The notes beneath the pieces are model-generated. The model made no database searches and was not told the origin of the DNA. It saw only the letters and a list, made by a program, of their open reading frames with translations. Source: Planctomycetota bacterium (GTDB taxonomy: Bacteria; Planctomycetota; Planctomycetia; Pirellulales; Thermoguttaceae). Taken from it: DNA of 35,312 bases. The DNA lies in assembly GCA_029550925.1 (NCBI GenBank), contig JAKPGL010000029.1:1-35312 (forward strand), read 5' to 3'. Positions 17,988 to 25,981 of this stretch are shown in pieces. Each line of letters starts with the position of its first letter. Positions within the stretch are counted from its first letter, which is position 1. Both the position numbers and the translations under genes were made by a program.

Positions 17988-19019
17988 TTATCCGGCATGG
18001 GTACGTTGGACCAGTTGTTCTAGGAGCGTTTGGGCTTTCCCGGTGTCGATGGTCAGGGCGGCCTGCTGGACGCCTTCGACCAAACTGGCCGCCGCACCAA
18101 CACACCAAAGCGCCGCAGCCGCATTGGCCAGCACGATATCTCTTGGCCCGCCGTGCTGGCCGGCCAAGATCTGCCGAATTACCCGGGCGCTCTCCGCCGG
18201 CCCCTCCACCTGGAGTTCCTCTCGGTGGACGATCGGCAGGCCGAAATCGGCGGGCGTCCAGCAGTATTCTCGTATCCCCTCAGCGGTAATTTCGCTCACC
18301 CAGGTAGGGCCGGAAAGACTCACTTCGTCCAACCCCTCTGTCCCATGGACTACCAGAGTCCGCCGTGTCCCCAGCAGGGCAACCGCCTCGGCCAACAGGG
18401 GACGAAGCTCCGGTCGGCCTACGCCGATCAATTGGTACCCGGCGCCGGCTGGGTTGGCCAATGGGCCGAGCAGATTGAAGATCGTCGGATGGGGCAATTG
18501 CCGACGCACCGGGGCCACATGGTGCATGGCCCGATGGCAAAGCGGTGCAAAACAAAAACAAACGCCCAATTCCTCCAGACAGGCTTCCACGCAGGCCAGG
18601 TCCGCTTCGATGTTCACTCCCAGGGCGGCCAGGACATCGGCCGACCCGGATCGGCTAGTGGCCCGGCGATTGCCGTGCTTGGCCGTCGGCGTCCCTGCTG
18701 CCGCTACGACCAGGGCCGCTGCCGTGCTGATGTTAAACGTGCCGGAGGCGTCCCCGCCGGTTCCCACCACATCCACCAACACCGAATGCCGATGCCGAAT
18801 GGGCGTCATGTGGCGGCGCATGGCCAGGGCGGCACCGGCTAGCTCGGCGCATGTTTCTCCTTTGCGATGGAGGGCCGTAAGCAGCCGGGCCATTTCCGGC
18901 TCGGCCAGATGGCCTTCCATCATCAGGCCAATCAAGGCGGCCATTTCCTCCATAGAGAAAGGTTGGCCTGATTCCGCCTGTTCAATGGCCCAAGTTATAC
19001 CGACTGTCGGTTGGTCCAT
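17988..19019 (-). CDS. trpD: Anthranilate phosphoribosyltransferase
   Basis: Transfers the phosphoribosyl group of PRPP to anthranilate, the second step of the tryptophan branch, in the cytoplasm. The 343-residue protein carries the family motifs: VGTGGD (85-90) binding PRPP, NISTA (96-100), KHGNR (114-118), SGSADVLAALG, and the second half LLGPLANPA and HGTEGLDEVS. Full length, with no fused glutamine amidotransferase domain. The ATG at 19019 has a G-rich ribosome site about 9 bases upstream. It is isolated from trpE/G/C/A; trpB2 is 13 kb away, so the pathway appears dispersed in this genome. Yaa-type TrpD homologues exist, but the full set of motifs favours the biosynthetic enzyme. Confidence 0.94.
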   Translation of the reverse strand: MDQPTVGITWAIEQAESGQPFSMEEMAALIGLMMEGHLAEPEMARLLTALHRKGETCAELAGAALAMRRHMTPIRHRHSVLVDVVGTGGDASGTFNISTAAALVVAAAGTPTAKHGNRRATSRSGSADVLAALGVNIEADLACVEACLEELGVCFCFAPLCHRAMHHVAPVRRQLPHPTIFNLLGPLANPAGAGYQLIGVGRPELRPLLAEAVALLGTRRTLVVHGTEGLDEVSLSGPTWVSEITAEGIREYCWTPADFGLPIVHREELQVEGPAESARVIRQILAGQHGGPRDIVLANAAAALWCVGAAASLVEGVQQAALTIDTGKAQTLLEQLVQRTHAG

Positions 19020-19438
19020 TACAAAGCCCCCCCTTTTAGGAGGGATATATCTAAAAAGGCAAAAAAATGGCTGGTATTGGGCGGCACTTCTGAGCCTTCG
19101 ACGCCATCTAAAAAGGGGTACCTCGTCGAGCGGCCGCCTTGGCTCGGAAACCGAGCGATTCCCAAGGAACTTCCCGATTCTATCCAGAACCGCCCCAAAA
19201 GAGTAGGCGGACGGGAAAGAGCAGAAAGAAACGCAGGATTTCCAAAAAGCAGGAAGTTTACATCTTTAGCAGGGCATCTATCCACCCGAAATGGCGTAAA
19301 AAGGTTTTGAGGTTCCCGGAGGCCGTGTTCTACGCCGGTCGCCTAGTAGTCGGACAAGCCGAGAGGAATTACACTTAAAAGAATAAGAGGTATCAGGTCA
19401 TCTCCAAGCTGGGGCGGACTTGGGGGGAGTGTCTGTGT
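19020..19438. other. Divergent intergenic region between trpD and ECF sigma gene
   Basis: About 420 bases that must contain both promoters. Visible structure: a nested inverted repeat at 19137-19167 (outer CCTTGG/CCAAGG, inner GCTCGG-AAA-CCGAGC). The short frames here have no ribosome site and poor composition. No reliable sigma-70 promoter pair could be assigned. Confidence 0.35.
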
Positions 19439-20116
19439 ATGTCGCCGCTGATTAGTAAATCGTCGGCCCGTCGTCATGCGATGGTCGATCCGGACGTGCA
19501 TCTGATGCTCCGGGTCCGGGATGGCGACGCCGAGGCGTTTACCGAGTTAATGCGTCGGTATCAGGGCCGAGTGCTTTTGGTCTTGGAGCATCTGGTTGGC
19601 AGTCGGGATTGGGCCGAGGATTTAACGCAGGAGGTCTTTTTGCGGGTCTATCGCGCCCGGAAGACGTACACGGCGGATGCGAAGTTTGTTACTTGGCTAT
19701 TCACGATTACCAATCATGTGGCCTCGAACGCCCTGCGGACCAAGGCCCGTCGGCGGGAGGTGCGGTTGCGTGGGGCGGCCAACAGTTCCGGCAGCGGCCG
19801 ACCGTTGGAACGGTTCTTGCAGTGTTCCAGCGGTCAAATCCCCGCCCGCCAGTTAGATAAAACAGAAATGCGCGACATCGTCCGTCTGGCTATGGAAACG
19901 CTCAACGAACGCCAGCGCATGGCCGTGCTGCTCAACAAGTTCGAAGGCATGTCGTACGCCGATATCGCCCAGGCGATGGAGATGACCCCGCAAGCGGTCA
20001 AATCGCTGCTTTCGCGTGCTCGGCTGAATCTGCGGCAGATGCTCATTCCCTATCTGGAGACTGGCCGACCGCCCGAAGCGCCGCCCTCGGTGGGTGCGGA
20101 AGAACTCGCTTCGTAA
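19439..20116 (+). CDS. ECF-type RNA polymerase sigma factor
   Basis: A 225-residue sigma-70 family factor of the extracytoplasmic-function group. Region 2 spans about residues 25-100 (DAEAFTELMRRYQGRVLLV, DLTQEVFLRVYRARKTY, FVTWLFTITNHVASNALR). A variable, Ser/Gly-rich linker follows, then region 4 at about 155-205 with the helix-turn-helix MSYADIAQAMEMTPQAVKSLLSRAR that reads the -35 element. Regions 1 and 3 are absent, as expected. The ATG at 19439 follows a GGGGGAG ribosome site. The next two genes, an anti-sigma factor and an envelope protein, run in the same direction, so the three form a regulatory unit. The factor probably responds to an envelope signal; targets cannot be deduced. Confidence 0.93.
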   Translation: MSPLISKSSARRHAMVDPDVHLMLRVRDGDAEAFTELMRRYQGRVLLVLEHLVGSRDWAEDLTQEVFLRVYRARKTYTADAKFVTWLFTITNHVASNALRTKARRREVRLRGAANSSGSGRPLERFLQCSSGQIPARQLDKTEMRDIVRLAMETLNERQRMAVLLNKFEGMSYADIAQAMEMTPQAVKSLLSRARLNLRQMLIPYLETGRPPEAPPSVGAEELAS

Positions 20117-20189
20117 GGTTTTTGGTGGAACAGGTTCCTCGCCGCTCTGGCGACGCCCCCTGCGGAAAAAGGAAGACCCCAACTCCATC

Positions 20190-20687
20190 ATGGATGCTCC
20201 GCAGCCGCCCAAAATCACCGATGAAGATCTCATCGCCTATCTGGACGGCGAGCTGGAGGACGCTGCTTGTCGGTGGATCGAAAAATTGCTGATGACCGAT
20301 CCGGCGATCCGCCGACGACTCCAAGAACTGGAGCGGACCTGGGAACTGCTGGAAAAGTTGGATGAACCGGTCGCCGACGATCGGCTTACACGTTCCACGT
20401 TGGAAATGGTAGCCGTAGAGGCCGCCCGGGAAGTCCAAGAGACTTCTCCTCTACAGGGCCGGCGATTCTGGGTTCGCTGGCTATTGGTTCTGGGCAGCCT
20501 GCTTGCAGCGGCGGGGTTGGGTGTTGCTGTCGGTTGGTTCCTGACCGACGATCCGGATCGCCAACTCCTGGAAGACCTGCCGCTTTTGGAAAATCTGGAC
20601 TGCTACCGGCAGATCGACGATTTCCAGTTCCTCAAGGGCCTTCAGGAGCGGATGCTTTTTCAGGAGGACCAATCCGATGAGGGATAA
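20190..20687 (+). CDS. Membrane anti-sigma factor, zinc-less type
   Basis: A 165-residue protein with a cytoplasmic N-terminal domain (ITDEDLIAYLDGELEDAACRWIEKLL, residues about 9-34, like the anti-sigma domain helix layout), one transmembrane helix at about 95-118 and a short acidic periplasmic tail. The HxxxCxxC zinc-binding residues of ZAS-type anti-sigma factors are absent. By position it should sequester the ECF factor encoded 73 bases upstream. I used the ATG at 20190 (MDAPQPP); the frame is open to a GTG at 20094 inside the sigma gene, but those 32 residues are basic and unrelated. The 3' end overlaps the next gene by 11 bases, suggesting translational coupling. Confidence 0.8.
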   Translation: MDAPQPPKITDEDLIAYLDGELEDAACRWIEKLLMTDPAIRRRLQELERTWELLEKLDEPVADDRLTRSTLEMVAVEAAREVQETSPLQGRRFWVRWLLVLGSLLAAAGLGVAVGWFLTDDPDRQLLEDLPLLENLDCYRQIDDFQFLKGLQERMLFQEDQSDEG

Positions 20688-21732
20688 ACTGCCTGAAGGA
20701 GGCAGGGACCGGCTCTTTGAGGAACCTAGGGCGTCCACGTCGAGGTGGGCAATGGCGGACCGCCCAGAGACAACCAAAACAAAGCGCTGGCGGCAGAAAG
20801 GAATTGGGCTTTTTTGGGGGGTGTGGATCGCAGCGGCGTTTGGTTGGGCCTGTTTGGCAGGGTGTATGGACTGGGGATGGGCCGATCGGCTAGCCCAGCG
20901 GCGGGTCAAAGTGGCCTCGATGAGCCGACTCCAAAAGGCCCACCTCCTCCAGGCACAAATGCGGTTGCAAGCCCTCCCGCCAGCGGAACAAGAGCGTCTC
21001 CGGCGTCTGAATCGGCAGATCGATCAGGATCCCCAGGCCGCCGATCTCCGGCAGACGGCCCAACGCTATTACGCCTGGCTAAAGACCCTTCCCATGTATC
21101 GGCGGGCGGAGTTGCAGGAGACGCCTCCCCAGCAGCGTTTAGACGCGATTCAGCGGGCCTTAGAGGAGGAGTCGGCCCAATCGGTGCGTCGGCCTCGGCC
21201 CCAGGACGCCGAAGCCCTGTGGCGGTGGATGCAGCAGTACGCCCAGCAACATGAAGCGGAGGTATTGGCCGCTCTCCCGCCGGACCGACAACAGGAATGG
21301 CAATCCGACCCCGAACACCGCCGCCGATTGGCCATGAGCCTGTTGTGGATGCACGGGCCTTCGACCTCTTGGAAAATCCCCCGTCCTAACCAAAACGACC
21401 TGGAAGAATTGTATCGGGGACTTTCGACGCAAACTCGGCAACGTCTCCAGGCCATGCCGCCAGAGGGACAATGGAAACGCATTGCCAGTTGGGCCAGGTA
21501 TCTGGTCCATTATCAGACGGACCGAGCCACCGGCTGGGTCCCGCCCGAAGTCAGTGAGGCCGAACTGCTCCACTTTTTCGAGTATGAACTCTCGCCGGAA
21601 CAGACCGACGCCCTGTTGGCCCTGCCGGCGGATCAAATGCTTCAGGAACTCCGCCGGCTCTATTTTCGGGTGAAGATTCCCGGATGGGAGGACCAGACGC
21701 CCGAAGAAACTGCCCTTCCCCTGGGGCCGTAA
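20677..21732 (+). CDS. Membrane-anchored or lipoprotein Gln/Arg-rich helical protein
   Basis: A protein of up to 351 residues, third gene of the sigma/anti-sigma unit. One hydrophobic segment (about 43-62) ends in LAGC, a lipobox-like sequence. The remainder is helical and very rich in Gln, Arg, Leu and Pro, with repeated pieces of the form ALPPAEQERLRRLN, ETPPQQRLDAIQ, ALPPDRQQEWQ and AMPPEGQWKRI spaced along the chain. This recalls DUF3106-like or periplasmic stress-sensor (CpxP/ZraP-like) proteins, but the match is by flavour only. Two starts are credible: the ATG at 20677 behind AGGAGG (overlapping the anti-sigma stop) and the ATG at 20752 behind GAGG, which would make a standard lipoprotein signal. 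A sensory or partner role for the sigma system is inference. Confidence 0.7.
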   Translation: MRDKLPEGGRDRLFEEPRASTSRWAMADRPETTKTKRWRQKGIGLFWGVWIAAAFGWACLAGCMDWGWADRLAQRRVKVASMSRLQKAHLLQAQMRLQALPPAEQERLRRLNRQIDQDPQAADLRQTAQRYYAWLKTLPMYRRAELQETPPQQRLDAIQRALEEESAQSVRRPRPQDAEALWRWMQQYAQQHEAEVLAALPPDRQQEWQSDPEHRRRLAMSLLWMHGPSTSWKIPRPNQNDLEELYRGLSTQTRQRLQAMPPEGQWKRIASWARYLVHYQTDRATGWVPPEVSEAELLHFFEYELSPEQTDALLALPADQMLQELRRLYFRVKIPGWEDQTPEETALPLGP

Positions 21733-21814
21733 AAAGTGCTATCTTTGAACAAACTTCTTACACCTTAAGGCCATTTTTTCGAGTCTATTCCATATTGTTG
21801 ACGAAGGACGGCAG

Positions 21815-22489
21815 GTGCATCGGCACGACGTTTCCGAACAGGTCCAATCAGCCCAGTCGCCTCCAGAGGCAGACTCGGACCGTCCCCGCAAACGCCCGGG
21901 ACCGATGAAACGACTTTATCGGTGGGTGCTTCACTGGGCGGAAACGCCGTACGGCACGCCCGCCTTGTTTGGGCTGGCCTTTGCCGAAAGCTCTTTCTTT
22001 CCCATTCCGCCTGATGTCTTGCAGATTGCCCTTTCGGTCTCCAAACCGCGCCGATCGTTTTACTATGCTTTGGTGAGCGGCGTCGGTTCGGTCCTGGGCG
22101 GCATAGCGGGCTGGGTGATTGGGTTTGCCTTCTGGTCCGCGGTCAGCGGTTTTTTCTATAACTATGTGCCCGGCTGCACGCCGGAAAACTTCCAACGGGT
22201 CCAAACCCTTTACGAGCAAAACGCCTTCTGGGCCATCCTGGGCGCCGCCTTTACGCCCATCCCCTATAAAGTGTTTACCATCGCCGCCGGCGTCTTCAGC
22301 ATTGCTCTGCCGGTTTTGATCACGGCTTCTTTTTTGGGTCGGTTTGGCCGATTCTTCTTGGTCGCCTCGGCCATTTACTTCCTTGGTCCCGGCATCCAAC
22401 GGCTGCTAGACAGATACTTTGAATGGGTAACGTTGGCCCTGTTTGTCCTGCTGGTAGGCGGCTTCCTGGCGATCAAGTATCTCCTCTGA
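21815..22489 (+). CDS. YqaA/VTT-domain (SNARE-associated) membrane protein
   Basis: An integral membrane protein of 194-224 residues. From MKRLYRWVLHWAETPYGTPALFGLAFAESS onward it follows the YqaA branch of the DedA/VTT superfamily: FFPIPPDVLQIALSV, then a glycine-rich helix (VSGVGSVLGGIAGWVIG), and AAFTPIPYKVFTIAAGVF, the second re-entrant Pro motif. VTT proteins are linked to lipid scrambling or flippase roles in the inner membrane; the exact role of YqaA is unknown. The start is uncertain: a GTG at 21815 with a weak ribosome site adds 30 polar residues, and the ATG at 21905 matches the family start. It follows the sigma-factor unit by about 80 bases, probably independently. Confidence 0.85.
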   Translation: MHRHDVSEQVQSAQSPPEADSDRPRKRPGPMKRLYRWVLHWAETPYGTPALFGLAFAESSFFPIPPDVLQIALSVSKPRRSFYYALVSGVGSVLGGIAGWVIGFAFWSAVSGFFYNYVPGCTPENFQRVQTLYEQNAFWAILGAAFTPIPYKVFTIAAGVFSIALPVLITASFLGRFGRFFLVASAIYFLGPGIQRLLDRYFEWVTLALFVLLVGGFLAIKYLL

Positions 22490-22494
22490 ATGCG

Positions 22495-24222
22495 TTAAGG
22501 GATGCGGACCACCAACACGTCGTCGAACCAAGCGACGTCATCGGTACTTTTTTGCCCTTGGGCGGACAAAAGCACCAGCAACTTGCCCACCCCTTCGGGC
22601 ACTTCGACCACAGTAAATAGCTCGGTCCAGGCAGAACCGGACTGGTCGGCCGGATAGGCCAGCGCATCCTGGTCTTCTCGTGTCCAGCGGCTTTCGGGCG
22701 TCTGCCAGCGGATACGGAGATGGACCTGACCTTGGCCGGTACGTCGGCAACGGGCTTGCACGGCGTAACGTTGGCCAGGCTGGACCACAATGGCCTGCAG
22801 GAGGCAGCCGTTGGCCACCCCGGCCAGTTTGACCGAGCCTGGCCCGCCGGCCCCGGTCTGCCGATCCCAAAGGAAGGTTCCTTTGGACCCATCGGCCTGC
22901 CATGCGGACCAGCCGACCGGTGGTCCCCCTTCCTTCCAGACCAACGGCTGCCCCCCCAGGGTGAGCTTTTCGGCGCCGAAATCGCCGTTTTGCAGGAGAT
23001 TGGGGACCTGCCCGGCCGATTGCAGCCTGGCTAATTCGGTACGGGCAAAGCCGATCGGGTCTCTGGCAAACGCCAGGGCGGCGTCACAGCCGGGTAGGGC
23101 CTCCGGCCAAGTTTTGGGGTTAATCCTGGGATTAGGCGTCGGCCACCAACGGAACTTTTCGCCATAGATCCACACATATTCATCGGCTATTTCCAGAGCG
23201 TCCCGTACATTGATCCGGAGGCGATCCACCCGGCTGCCGCCCCGGCCGTCGATATACCAGGGCGAACTGGGCGGATTCCAATAGGCGTCCAGATAGATGC
23301 CGAAGCCCACCTGCACCTGGGCACGGTACTTGGCCCGGTTCTCCGGCGAGATCAACTCTTGACACCGGCCCTTGATGGCGACGGCCGCTTCAAGAAAATC
23401 GCGTCGGCTGTTATACCGGTAGGCCGACTCGCAACCATCCACAAAGGTCATGCTGGCCGGGGCCGCATCCAACCAGCCGTCCAAAAACGCCGGCAAAAGA
23501 CCATAACCACTCGAGGCCAATGCTTGCCGAGGATCGGGATGGCCGGTCGCGTGCATGTTGACGCTGAGCAGGAAATAGCAAAATAGGGTCATGTCGGGGT
23601 ATTCGGCGGCGAGGGCCTCCATGACTTGTCGGCCTCGTTGGCGGGCCTTGGCCCAATACTGATCAAAAGTGTGCTTTGCCGACTCCGGCTGTTGGCTGTA
23701 CTGAAACTGGGCATACGGTGGTGTGTAAGGTTCCGGATCAAAAAGCAGGCCTCGGCAACCGGCCTGTTTGGCCGAACGGGCCGCTATCCGCCAATGTTCC
23801 ACAATCGCCTGCCAACCGGCTTCGTCGAACCAATCCACATTGCCCGGATTGGCGCCGACCAGGATGAAATTGTCCTTTAGTCGCAGCGGCCGACAGACGC
23901 GAAGCTCTTCGATCGCCCCAGCAAACCACTCCGGTTTCCACGACTCGGCACAAAACAGCGCAGCCATGGGACATGGTTTGCCGTCGTCCCGCTGGCCTAC
24001 CAGATTCAATACGGCGCCGTTAAAAGGCCGACGTTCCATCTGAGCTAGATTTTCACGGAATTGTTTTGCGTCCGGCTGGTCCCAGCCGGTGGTTATCAGC
24101 TTCTTGGGCCGACGCCAATCCTGCCGCTCTGCCTCCGCCGCCAAAACCGCCTGGGCCAACGCCAGCGCCAACACCGCCCAACTTACAACACTACCAAAGA
24201 TTAGACAAAAGAGTTTTTTCAT
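22495..24222 (-). CDS. Secreted TIM-barrel-like protein with C-terminal CBM-like domain
   Basis: A 575-residue exported protein. The signal peptide is MKKLFCLIFGSVVSWAVLALALAQAVLAAEA. The central region (about 40-400) opens with KKLITTGWDQPDAKQFRENLAQMERRPFNGAVLN and contains strand-end acidic motifs LLFDPEPY, TFVDGCESAY and GIYLDAYW, consistent with a TIM-barrel glycosidase-like fold. The last 160 residues (NLLQNGDFG ... WFDDVLVVRIP) resemble a CBM4/9-type beta-sandwich. No named glycosidase family could be assigned; polysaccharide degradation is an inference. The ATG at 24222 is chosen because AGGAG lies 8 bases upstream and the Lys-Lys signal begins here; an in-frame ATG at 24240 lacks this. 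It follows an anti-sigma-like gene by 80 bases. Confidence 0.8.
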   Translation of the reverse strand: MKKLFCLIFGSVVSWAVLALALAQAVLAAEAERQDWRRPKKLITTGWDQPDAKQFRENLAQMERRPFNGAVLNLVGQRDDGKPCPMAALFCAESWKPEWFAGAIEELRVCRPLRLKDNFILVGANPGNVDWFDEAGWQAIVEHWRIAARSAKQAGCRGLLFDPEPYTPPYAQFQYSQQPESAKHTFDQYWAKARQRGRQVMEALAAEYPDMTLFCYFLLSVNMHATGHPDPRQALASSGYGLLPAFLDGWLDAAPASMTFVDGCESAYRYNSRRDFLEAAVAIKGRCQELISPENRAKYRAQVQVGFGIYLDAYWNPPSSPWYIDGRGGSRVDRLRINVRDALEIADEYVWIYGEKFRWWPTPNPRINPKTWPEALPGCDAALAFARDPIGFARTELARLQSAGQVPNLLQNGDFGAEKLTLGGQPLVWKEGGPPVGWSAWQADGSKGTFLWDRQTGAGGPGSVKLAGVANGCLLQAIVVQPGQRYAVQARCRRTGQGQVHLRIRWQTPESRWTREDQDALAYPADQSGSAWTELFTVVEVPEGVGKLLVLLSAQGQKSTDDVAWFDDVLVVRIP

Positions 24223-24302
24223 GAAAAAAGCTCCTGGCAAGGGAACATTTCAGGGGAAGGGAGGACCATCTCCTCCCTGCGCAACCAGGGAACCGGTCCT
24301 GG

Positions 24303-24704
24303 TTATTTTCCCCCGGGGAGGTATCCGGTCGTGGAATCGAAGTAACGACGGCGGCGATCTGCGGCGGCGGGAGGGGCCTCGGTCTGTTGGCTTTGCAGGT
24401 CGGCCAGGTTGGCCTGGCAATATCGGCAGCCCCCCACTTCCAGATGCATTCGCATGGCGGCGGCCATGTCCGGGTCCACTGCCCCGAGCAAAAAACTGCC
24501 CCAGGTTTCCCGGCTGGGGCAACTGATCCGATGCCGACGCCAAATGTCGCTGACCGAATGCATGCCGCTATCCCGCCGGGCGTGAATCTGGGCCAATTTC
24601 TCCACCAGCGCCGGCTGCTCACGCAACAGCAGTTCGATCCGGGCCATCTCGTCGGCCGGCAACGCCTCGTCCAAAAACGCTTCCAGTTCCGCTTCGGAAA
24701 GCAT
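24303..24704 (-). CDS. Small anti-sigma-like protein with Cys/His zinc-finger motif
   Basis: A 133-residue soluble protein. The N-terminus (MLSEAELEAFLDEALPADEMARIELLLREQPAL) resembles the start of anti-sigma and related regulators. The middle has CPSRETWGSFLLGAVDPDMAAAMRMHLEVGGCRYC, where Cys62, His87, Cys93 and Cys96 match the C...H-x-C-x2-C pattern of the ZAS zinc-binding anti-sigma domain. There is no transmembrane helix and no sigma gene beside it, so it may control a distant sigma factor or be a cytoplasmic redox/zinc switch. It lies 80 bases upstream of the secreted TIM-barrel gene on the same strand, suggesting a shared transcript. The ribosome site before the ATG at 24704 is weak. 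Family assignment is tentative. Confidence 0.7.
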   Translation of the reverse strand: MLSEAELEAFLDEALPADEMARIELLLREQPALVEKLAQIHARRDSGMHSVSDIWRRHRISCPSRETWGSFLLGAVDPDMAAAMRMHLEVGGCRYCQANLADLQSQQTEAPPAAADRRRRYFDSTTGYLPGGK

Positions 24705-24976
24705 CGGCGGATCGCCCCAGGCAATAAAGGACGGAAACTACCTCGCTTGATCCGATTTGTTTAGAATAATTCCCCAGACAGGCGGTTGGCAAGTGCCGGT
24801 AGTAGCCCGGAGGGGCATTCTGACCTGTCGAGTCCGTAACGTCGTCTAACCAAACGGCGGTCTGTAACTTAGGCTGTCCAGCCTGAGCGGTCCGTAACTT
24901 AGGCTGTCCAGCCTGAGTCGCTGTCTAAACAGACGGCGGTACAAACAAACGGGGCGGTACGCTGGGAGACGCACTC
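24705..24976. repeat. Composite repeat cluster upstream of alcohol dehydrogenase gene
   Basis: Two tandem 30-base units at 24857-24886 and 24887-24916 differ at one position. Each contains the hairpin AGGCTG-TC-CAGCCT, extended to 9-base-pair arms by flanking CTT/GAG. Around them are related pieces: TCCGTAAC at 24835-24842 and in the second unit, and a TCTAA-CA-ACGGCGGT element at about 24845-24861 and 24924-24940, with a degenerate third copy ending near 24960. The layout resembles REP-like dispersed intergenic repeats. The far end abuts the ribosome site of the downstream gene. Confidence 0.7.
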
Positions 24977-25981
24977 ATGAAAGCCATGGTTTTAGAAAAG
25001 GTCGATTCGATTCGGAACTCGCCGCTTCAGATGCGGGAACTCCCGACGCCACAACCGCCGGAAGGGCATGTGCGGGTTCGGGTTCGAGCTTGTGCGATTT
25101 GCCGGACCGATCTCCATGTCATCGAAGGCGAGCTGCCCGAGGCAAAGCTGCCGTTGGTCCCAGGCCACCAAGTAGTAGGGGTTGTGGATGCGTTGGGGCC
25201 GAATTGCCGACGGTTTCGCCCCGGCGATCGGGTGGGCATTGCCTGGCTTCGGCAGACCTGCGGGCAGTGCGAATTTTGCCGGGCGGGCAAGGAAAATCTT
25301 TGCGAGGCGGCCCGGTTTACCGGCTATCATGCCGACGGCGGCTATGCAGAGTATGCCTTGGTGCGGGAAGATTTTGCCTATCGGATTCCGGAGACCTTTA
25401 CCGACGAGGAGGCGGCGCCGCTCCTGTGTGCGGGGATTATCGGCTATCGGGCCTTTCGGCGGGCGCAAGTGCCGGAGGGGGGCCGTCTGGCCCTATATGG
25501 GTTTGGTTCGTCGGCCCATGTGGTCTTGCAACTGGCCCAGGCTCGGGGGTGTGAGGTGTTTGTGGTAAGCCGGGGTGAAAAACACCGCCAATTGGCCCGG
25601 CAGATGGGGGCCGATTGGGTGGGCGAGTCGGCCGAGCAGATCCCCACGAAGGTCCATAGTGCGATTATTTTCGCACCAGCGGGGGAGATCGTCCCCCCCG
25701 CTTTGGAGATGATCCAAAAGGGAGGCACCCTGGCTTTGGCTGGTATCTACATGACCCCCATCCCCCAAATGGACTACCAACGGTATGTCTTCTATGAACG
25801 GGACATCCGATCGGTTACCTCCAACACCCGACAAGATGGGGAGGAACTATTGGCCGAGGCGGCCCGGATTCCGATCCGGCCTCATACGACCGTGTATGCT
25901 TTTGCTGAGGCGAACCGGGCCTTACAAGACCTGAAAGCCGACCAGATCGCCGGGACAGGAGTCCTGAGGATGGAGAGCTAG
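24977..25981 (+). CDS. Zinc-dependent medium-chain alcohol dehydrogenase
   Basis: A 334-residue MDR-superfamily oxidoreductase. The N-terminal GroES-like domain carries catalytic zinc ligands Cys42 (ACAICRTD) and His64 in PGHQVVG. The residue after His64 is Gln rather than the usual Glu, as in the adh_fam_2 type subgroup. The structural zinc is held by Cys95, Cys98, Cys101 and Cys109 (CGQCEFCRAGKENLC). The Rossmann half follows with YGFGSSAHVVLQLAQARG instead of the classic GxGGxG. It should interconvert alcohols and aldehydes with NAD(P)H in the cytoplasm; the substrate is unknown. The ATG at 24977 has GGGAG 8 bases upstream. Stand-alone gene behind a repeat cluster. Confidence 0.92.
   Translation: MKAMVLEKVDSIRNSPLQMRELPTPQPPEGHVRVRVRACAICRTDLHVIEGELPEAKLPLVPGHQVVGVVDALGPNCRRFRPGDRVGIAWLRQTCGQCEFCRAGKENLCEAARFTGYHADGGYAEYALVREDFAYRIPETFTDEEAAPLLCAGIIGYRAFRRAQVPEGGRLALYGFGSSAHVVLQLAQARGCEVFVVSRGEKHRQLARQMGADWVGESAEQIPTKVHSAIIFAPAGEIVPPALEMIQKGGTLALAGIYMTPIPQMDYQRYVFYERDIRSVTSNTRQDGEELLAEAARIPIRPHTTVYAFAEANRALQDLKADQIAGTGVLRMES

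Noticed and set aside
17932-19206. Plus-strand open frame of 424 codons
   Set aside because: Antisense to trpD, whose motifs are unmistakable. The translated product is Ser/Arg/Pro-rich without recognisable structure.
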